This document shows, in pieces, positions 61,286 to 62,678 of a DNA stretch of 62,678 nucleotides (the first letter of the stretch is position 1; each line of letters opens with the position of its first letter). Origin of the DNA: Bacteroidales bacterium (GTDB lineage Bacteria > Bacteroidota > Bacteroidia > Bacteroidales > UBA932); NCBI GenBank assembly GCA_017548445.1, contig JAFYZZ010000003.1, positions 1 through 62,678 of the forward strand, in the 5' to 3' direction. The notes under the pieces are model-generated. The model worked only from the letters and a program-made list of their open reading frames with translations, had not been told where the DNA came from and did no database searches. The position numbers were made by a program, and so were the translations under genes.

Positions 61286-61492
61286 CTATGGATCCGGCCG
61301 GTATTCGAGCAGGTCGCCGGGCTGGCAGTCCAGTGCCGCACAGAGGGCCTCGAGCGTAGTGAAGCGGATCGCCTTGGCTTTCCCGGTCTTGAGGATCGAG
61401 AGGTTTGCAGCTGTGATCCCCACACGCTCGGCGAGTTCCCCGGAGGACATCTTCCTCCGGGCCAGCATCACATCTACATTGACGACGATCAT
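61286..61492 (-). CDS. XRE-family transcriptional regulator, small
   Basis: A 68-residue single helix-turn-helix protein of the Cro/C1 type (YozG-like): MSSGELAERVGITAANLSIL is the HTH, then FTTLEALCAALDCQPGDLLEY. Such short regulators often lie beside membrane-protein genes. It follows the flotillin-like gene by 4 nt and is probably cotranscribed with it. Target unknown. Confidence 0.85.
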   Translation of the reverse strand: MIVVNVDVMLARRKMSSGELAERVGITAANLSILKTGKAKAIRFTTLEALCAALDCQPGDLLEYRPDP

Positions 61493-61496
61493 ACCG

Positions 61497-62678
61497 CTAT
61501 TCCTCCGTCCTGGCAGGTTCAGCGGCCTCTTCCGGCTTGCCCTTCAGGTAGCCCGGGAGACTCATTCCGGCCATTTTCAACAGGTCCTCGAGCGGAGGCA
61601 CGGAGCCCATCAGCCCGGAGACGAAGTTCGCCGTGGCGGTCTTGCCGTTCTCGCCTTTGCCGCCGTCCCAGACGGTCACCTTGTCGATGTTGATGCCCTT
61701 GACGGCCTCGACCTGGGTCTTGACGAGTTCGGGCAGCTTGTCGGTGATGAGCATCGTGATGGCCTGCTGGGCGTCGCCGCCTGCAGCCTGGACCAGCTGT
61801 CCGAAACCTTCGGCCTGCTTCGAGAGGATCTCGAGGGTACCGCGGGCCTGGGCGTCCATCTTGGCATAGATGGCGTCGGCCTCACCCTTCGCCTTGCGGC
61901 GGAGCTGCTCGGCCACGGCCTCGGCCTCGATGATGGCCTTCTCCTTCTCGATCTGGGCGGCCACAACCACGTTGGCCTGCTGGGTGGCCTTCTCGCGCTC
62001 GGCGCGGGCGAGCTCGGCGTCGCGCTCGCTCTTGTAGGCCTCCTCGAGAGCCTTCGCGGCCTGCACCTTCTCGGCCGCGACGGCCAGTCTCTCGGCCTCG
62101 GCCTGCTTCTCGCGGCGCTGGGCGTCGGACTGGGCGATGGCGATCTTGGAGCTGTTCTCGCCCTCCACGGCCTTGGCGTTGGCCAGGGCGGTGTTGATAC
62201 GGGTGTCACGGGAGGTCTCGGCGATCCGGATGTCCTTGTCCCGGTCGGCCTCGGCCTTGCCGATCTCGCCGTAACGGTTCTGCTCGGCCACGCTCTTCTT
62301 GGCGTCGTTGATGGCCTTCGCGGCGGCTTCCTTGCCGAGGGCTTCGATGTAGCCGGACTCGTCACGGATGTCGGTCACGTTCACGTTGATGAGTTTCAGA
62401 CCGATCTTGCGGAGTTCGGCCTCCACGTTCTGGCTCACGGCGGCGAGGAACTTGTCGCGGTCGGCGTTGATCTCCTCGATGTCCATCGTCGCGATCACGA
62501 GACGCAGCTGGCCGAAGAGGATATCCGTGGCGATGTTGCGGATCTCGTCCTGGGTGAGCCCGAGCAGGCGCTCGGCGGCGTTGGTCATCACCTCCGGCTC
62601 CGTGGAGATACCCACGGTGAAGCGGCAGGGCACGTCCACGCGGATGTTCTGCTTGGACAGGGCGTTGGTAAGGTTGCA
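61497..62678 (-). CDS. Flotillin-like SPFH-domain protein (truncated by window edge)
   Basis: The frame runs open to the window edge, so the N-terminus with the membrane anchor is missing. The visible part starts in the SPFH/band 7 domain (RFTVGISTEPEVM, then FGQLRLVIATMDIEEI). A long Ala/Glu/Lys-rich coiled coil (about 200 residues, EAERLAVAAEKVQAAKALEEAY) follows. The C-terminus has the flotillin pattern KVTVWDGGKGENG. Flotillins form membrane microdomain scaffolds. The small XRE gene lies just downstream. Confidence 0.9.
   Translation of the reverse strand, partial: CNLTNALSKQNIRVDVPCRFTVGISTEPEVMTNAAERLLGLTQDEIRNIATDILFGQLRLVIATMDIEEINADRDKFLAAVSQNVEAELRKIGLKLINVNVTDIRDESGYIEALGKEAAAKAINDAKKSVAEQNRYGEIGKAEADRDKDIRIAETSRDTRINTALANAKAVEGENSSKIAIAQSDAQRREKQAEAERLAVAAEKVQAAKALEEAYKSERDAELARAEREKATQQANVVVAAQIEKEKAIIEAEAVAEQLRRKAKGEADAIYAKMDAQARGTLEILSKQAEGFGQLVQAAGGDAQQAITMLITDKLPELVKTQVEAVKGINIDKVTVWDGGKGENGKTATANFVSGLMGSVPPLEDLLKMAGMSLPGYLKGKPEEAAEPARTEE

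Noticed and set aside
1..62678. CRISPR array, tRNA genes, 5S/16S/23S rRNA genes or prophage
   Set aside because: No regularly spaced repeats, cloverleaf-like sequences, conserved rRNA blocks or phage structural genes were seen in any intergenic space; the only large structured RNAs recognised are rnpB and the zapA-linked RNA.

Overview
The window looks like a chromosomal segment of a GC-rich member of the Bacteroidales, probably an uncultured gut or rumen lineage. The sequence supports this in several ways. It has a SusC/SusD pair with a hybrid two-component regulator. It carries Bacteroidota-typical families: a Pur-alpha/DUF3276 protein, a DUF5606 protein, a glycine-lipid acyltransferase pair, a long NusB, and RNase Y next to ZapA. 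Starts lack convincing Shine-Dalgarno sites. Many genes are preceded by the Bacteroidota -7 promoter motif TAnnTTTG. The genus is not determined. No tRNA, 5S/16S/23S rRNA or CRISPR array was seen.

Left part (1-25.5 kb): mostly housekeeping. In order it holds the end of a GH2 beta-galactosidase, fba, divergent gmk-nadD, a TlpA-like thioredoxin, RNase P RNA (rnpB), and a GlsA/GlsB-like pair. A long leftward run follows (nusB-yajC-ybbR-coaE-DUF5606-rimO), then Pur-alpha, MTA/SAH deaminase and purine nucleoside phosphorylase. Next come dsbD, rny, a probable 6S-type RNA, zapA and a coiled-coil gene. Envelope proteins, an HD hydrolase and a uracil-DNA-glycosylase-like protein follow. At 22.6-24.3 kb there is an accessory locus: a Y1/RAYT-like HUH transposase with a small translationally coupled partner gene. 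It is bounded by matching inverted palindromes, one of which supplies the last codons and stop of the transposase.

Middle (25.5-46.5 kb): a polysaccharide utilisation locus. A VKOR-thioredoxin fusion lies 4 nt downstream of a multidomain GH54 alpha-L-arabinofuranosidase. Then come SusD-like, SusC-like, a GH9 glucanase, a divergent hybrid two-component sensor, an MscS-type channel and a GH97 enzyme. The GH54 keeps the three cysteine pairs of the family, including the vicinal one. The disulfide oxidase directly behind it may therefore be dedicated to folding it.

Right part (46.5-62.7 kb): anaerobic ribonucleotide reductase (nrdD-nrdG), a FucP-like permease, a lipoprotein, a DUF819 membrane protein and a Tricorn-like S41 peptidase. 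The purine genes purA, purB and purC follow, then a COG0731 radical SAM protein coupled to an orphan LacZ domain-5 protein. An XRE regulator and a partial flotillin-like protein close the window. The two sides of the purA-purB pair carry two copies of a structured element of about 93 nt. Its core is nearly identical, while its outer stem differs between copies by compensatory changes. This is the strongest unexplained signal in the window.
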